Source: Muribaculaceae bacterium
GTDB taxonomy: Bacteria > Bacteroidota > Bacteroidia > Bacteroidales > Muribaculaceae
Assembly: GCA_016287065.1 (NCBI GenBank)
Contig: JAEEVB010000097.1
Span: 1-8,572 of the forward strand
Direction: 5' to 3'
DNA: 8,572 nt
Positions 6,272-8,572 of this stretch are shown here, in pieces; the first letter of the stretch is position 1; every line of letters begins with the position of its first letter. Below the pieces are notes generated by a model. It had not been told where the DNA came from and ran no database searches. It saw only the letters and a list, made by a program, of their open reading frames with translations. A program made the translations under genes and the position numbers.

Positions 6272-6299
6272 AATCCTCAAGAACAACTCAATAGATAGA

Positions 6300-7826
6300 A
6301 TGATTGAAAGAAAGAAAATAAAACGAGCTCTCATCTCCGTATTTCACAAAGACGGACTTGACGACTTATTGAAGATATTAAACGATGGCGGTGTAAGGTT
6401 TCTCTCGACAGGTGGCACCCAGCAGTTCATTCTTGAACAGGGCTATGGGTGCGATGCTGTTGAAGACCTTACTGGCTATCCTTCCATACTGGGAGGGCGT
6501 GTGAAGACACTGCACCCCAAAGTGTTTGGTGGCATCTTGTCTCGTCGCGACAATCTTGAAGATCAGCAGGAAGTGGCCGACTACTCCATTCCTGACATCG
6601 ATTTGGTGGTAGTGGACTTGTATCCTTTTGACCAGACGGTGGCAAGCGGTGCCAGTGAAGAGGATATCATCGAGAAGATCGACATAGGCGGCATTTCACT
6701 GATTCGTGGTGCAGCCAAGAACTTCAACGATGTGGCTATTGTGGCTTCGAAAGCGCAATATGGCGCGCTCGTGGAGATGCTCAAGGCTAATGGTGGCGTG
6801 TACACCACACTCGACCAGCGTCGTTGGTTGGCCAAAGAGGCCTTTGCGGTATCTAGCCAGTACGACAGTCACATCTTCAACTACTTTGCTGGCGACGAAG
6901 CCTCAGCGTTGCGGTTCACTGTTGACGGAGTGAAAACCTTGCGTTACGGTGAGAACCCGCATCAGCGAGGCTACTACTATGGCGACTTCGACGCGATGTT
7001 CACACAGCTGCATGGCAAGGAAATCTCCTATAACAACTTGCTCGACATCGATGCTGCCGTGAATCTCATCAAGGACTTTGACGAGCCCACATTTGTCATC
7101 ATGAAGCACAACAACGCTTGTGGTCTGGCTTCGCGTCCAGTGCTTGCCGATGCCTTCAAGGATGCGTTGGCAGGTGACCCCGTGAGTGCCTTTGGTGGCG
7201 TGCATGTGACCAATCGCGAGGTAGATGCTGCCACGGCCGAGGAGATGAACAAGGTGTTCATCGAGGTGTGCATTGCGCCCTCGTATAGCGAGGAGGCCCT
7301 GCACATTCTGGAGCAGAAGAAGAACCGTGTGATACTGCAGATGAAGACAGTCGACAGTGCCAAGATGCAGGTGCGTACGGTGTTGAACGGTGCACTGGTG
7401 CAGGAGCGCGACAGTCATGTGGAAACGGTTGCCGACCTGAAGCAAGCTACCGATAAAGCAGTGACAGCCGCTCAGGCCGAAGATTTGCTCTTTGCCAACA
7501 AGATTGTGAAGCACAGCAAGAGCAACTCGATTGTGCTGGCCAAGGGCAAGATGCTGCTGGGCAGTGGCGTGGGCGAGACTTCACGTGTAGATGCCCTGAA
7601 GCACGCCATCGAGAAGGCCAAGGCCTTTGGTCACGACTTGCATGGTGCTGTGATGGCAAGCGATGCGTTCTTCCCGTTTGGCGATTGCGTAGAGATTGCT
7701 TATAACGAAGGTATCGATGCCGTGATACAACCCGGCGGCTCGGTGCGTGATAACGAGAGTATTGATTTTTGTAATAACCACGGAGTGGCGATGGTGATGA
7801 CCGGCATACGCCACTTCAAACACTAA
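6300..7826 (+). CDS. purH: bifunctional AICAR transformylase / IMP cyclohydrolase
   Basis: The 508-residue enzyme catalyses the last two steps of de novo purine synthesis in the cytoplasm: formylation of AICAR with 10-formyl-tetrahydrofolate, then ring closure to IMP. The N-terminal MGS-like cyclohydrolase domain (about 1-150) carries STGGT (36-40) and GGRVKTLHPKVFGGIL (65-80). The transformylase domain shows RYGENPHQ (215-222), the catalytic Lys-His pair K269-H270 in KHNNACG (269-275), DPVSAFGG (293-300), ASDAFFPFGD (453-462) and QPGGSVRD (477-484). An in-frame ATG at 6255 would add 15 residues, but the ATG at 6300 starts directly at the conserved ERKKIKRALISV segment and gives the usual length, so I prefer it. 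KHNNACG has Ala where enterobacterial enzymes have Pro (KHxNPCG), probably a lineage difference. mreB follows after 16 nt. Confidence 0.96.
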   Translation: MIERKKIKRALISVFHKDGLDDLLKILNDGGVRFLSTGGTQQFILEQGYGCDAVEDLTGYPSILGGRVKTLHPKVFGGILSRRDNLEDQQEVADYSIPDIDLVVVDLYPFDQTVASGASEEDIIEKIDIGGISLIRGAAKNFNDVAIVASKAQYGALVEMLKANGGVYTTLDQRRWLAKEAFAVSSQYDSHIFNYFAGDEASALRFTVDGVKTLRYGENPHQRGYYYGDFDAMFTQLHGKEISYNNLLDIDAAVNLIKDFDEPTFVIMKHNNACGLASRPVLADAFKDALAGDPVSAFGGVHVTNREVDAATAEEMNKVFIEVCIAPSYSEEALHILEQKKNRVILQMKTVDSAKMQVRTVLNGALVQERDSHVETVADLKQATDKAVTAAQAEDLLFANKIVKHSKSNSIVLAKGKMLLGSGVGETSRVDALKHAIEKAKAFGHDLHGAVMASDAFFPFGDCVEIAYNEGIDAVIQPGGSVRDNESIDFCNNHGVAMVMTGIRHFKH

Positions 7827-7842
7827 AATAACAAGACAGACT

Positions 7843-8572
7843 ATGGGATTATTCTCATTTACACAAGAGATTGCTGTTGACCTGGGAACAGCGAACACCA
7901 TTATCATTCACAATGATAAGATAGTGATTGACGAGCCATCGGTGGTGGCTCTGGACTCAAAAACCCAGAAACTGATAGAGGTGGGCGAGAAAGCACGCGA
8001 GATGCATGGAAAGGCCCACGTGGGCATCACCACTGTTCGTCCGTTGCGCGACGGCGTTATCGCCGACTTCAAGGCAGCCGAGCTCATGATTCAGGGTCTC
8101 ATCAAGAAGGTGAGTGCTAAGAATCACTGGTTCTCTCCCTCGCTGCGCATGGTGGTGTGCATTCCTTCGGGTTCGACCGAGGTGGAGATTCGTGCCGTGC
8201 GCGACTCGAGCGAGAACGCCGGTGGCCGCGACGTCTACATGATATATGAGCCAATGGCAGCTGCTCTGGGTATAGGCCTTGATGTGCTTGCTCCCGAGGG
8301 CAACATGATTGTGGACATAGGTGGTGGTAGCACCGAGATTGCCGTGATATCACTGGGTGGCATCGTGAGCAACAAGAGCATTCGCATTGCTGGCGACGAC
8401 CTGACCGACGACATCCAGGAGCACATGCGCCGTGCTCATAACGTGCGCGTGGGTGAACGCACTGCAGAGTTGATTAAGATCAACGTTGGCTCGGCATTGA
8501 CAGAACTTGACAATCCTCCCGAAGACTATATCGTTCATGGCCCGAATCAAATGACGGCTCTGCCTATGGAGG
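7843..8572 (+). CDS. mreB: rod shape-determining protein MreB (partial, 3' end outside window)
   Basis: The frame is open from the ATG at 7843 to the window edge, giving 243 complete codons, about 70% of the usual 340 or so residues. MreB is the bacterial actin homologue that polymerises under the inner membrane and guides lateral cell-wall synthesis. The actin-fold nucleotide-binding signatures are present: phosphate-1 loop D13-LGTANT, phosphate-2 loop D158-IGGGSTE, and the YEPMAAALG segment (135-143) between them. The N terminus MGLFSF fits the family, whose amphipathic start often contacts the membrane. Only 16 nt separate it from purH, so it should share the purH transcript, with mreC and mreD expected further downstream. 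Nothing suggests truncation other than the window end. Confidence 0.95.
   Translation, partial: MGLFSFTQEIAVDLGTANTIIIHNDKIVIDEPSVVALDSKTQKLIEVGEKAREMHGKAHVGITTVRPLRDGVIADFKAAELMIQGLIKKVSAKNHWFSPSLRMVVCIPSGSTEVEIRAVRDSSENAGGRDVYMIYEPMAAALGIGLDVLAPEGNMIVDIGGGSTEIAVISLGGIVSNKSIRIAGDDLTDDIQEHMRRAHNVRVGERTAELIKINVGSALTELDNPPEDYIVHGPNQMTALPME

Noticed and set aside
6255..6299. Extended N terminus of PurH from the ATG at 6255
   Set aside because: The 15 extra residues lie before the conserved start of the family and would exceed its usual length; the ATG at 6300 fits better.
6177..6299. ZTP (pfl) or purine riboswitch upstream of purH
   Set aside because: Neither the conserved core of the pfl motif nor the three-way junction of purine riboswitches could be recognised.
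6903..7514. 203-codon - strand ORF opposite purH
   Set aside because: It is antisense to a well-conserved catalytic region of purH; its composition is that of a shadow frame.

Overview
The window looks like a chromosomal segment of a Bacteroidales bacterium, possibly from a gut Prevotellaceae- or Muribaculaceae-like lineage, though the family cannot be fixed from the sequence alone. Three intergenic regions carry the Bacteroidetes-type -7 element TAnnTTTG, leaders are A-rich without strong Shine-Dalgarno sites, the outer-membrane protein is of the Bacteroidetes beta-barrel type, and purH is followed directly by mreB, an order I recall from this phylum. All recognised genes lie on the + strand and no gene appears broken.

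Layout. Positions 1-351 hold no convincing complete gene. They contain a 9-bp-period repeat that reads in frame to a stop at 35-37 (possibly the tail of an upstream gene), a small hairpin, five copies of an 8-bp CTTCTGTY unit, a cluster of mutually exclusive GC-rich hairpins, and then the promoter of the first gene. Next come an exported class A-type acid phosphatase of the PAP2 superfamily (352-1203), an OPT-family transporter (1311-3308) closed by a strong intrinsic terminator, thymidine kinase (start corrected to 3478) with a YitT-family membrane protein 30 nt behind it, a 332-nt gap, a small outer-membrane beta-barrel protein (5367-5963) closed by a second strong terminator, and finally purH (start corrected to 6300) followed 16 nt later by mreB, which runs off the window.

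How the genes work together. There are probably five transcription units: pap2, opt, tdk-yitT, the OMP gene, and purH-mreB. The functions are mostly housekeeping: phosphate scavenging in the periplasm, peptide or metal-chelate uptake, thymidine salvage, purine synthesis and rod-shape control. They do not form a single pathway.

I see no defence system, mobile element, CRISPR array or secondary-metabolite cluster. The parts that deserve a second look are non-coding: the repeat and hairpin block at 1-225, the purH leader with a 14-codon upstream ORF whose start codon sits in a hairpin, and the minimal upstream ORF overlapping the tdk start.
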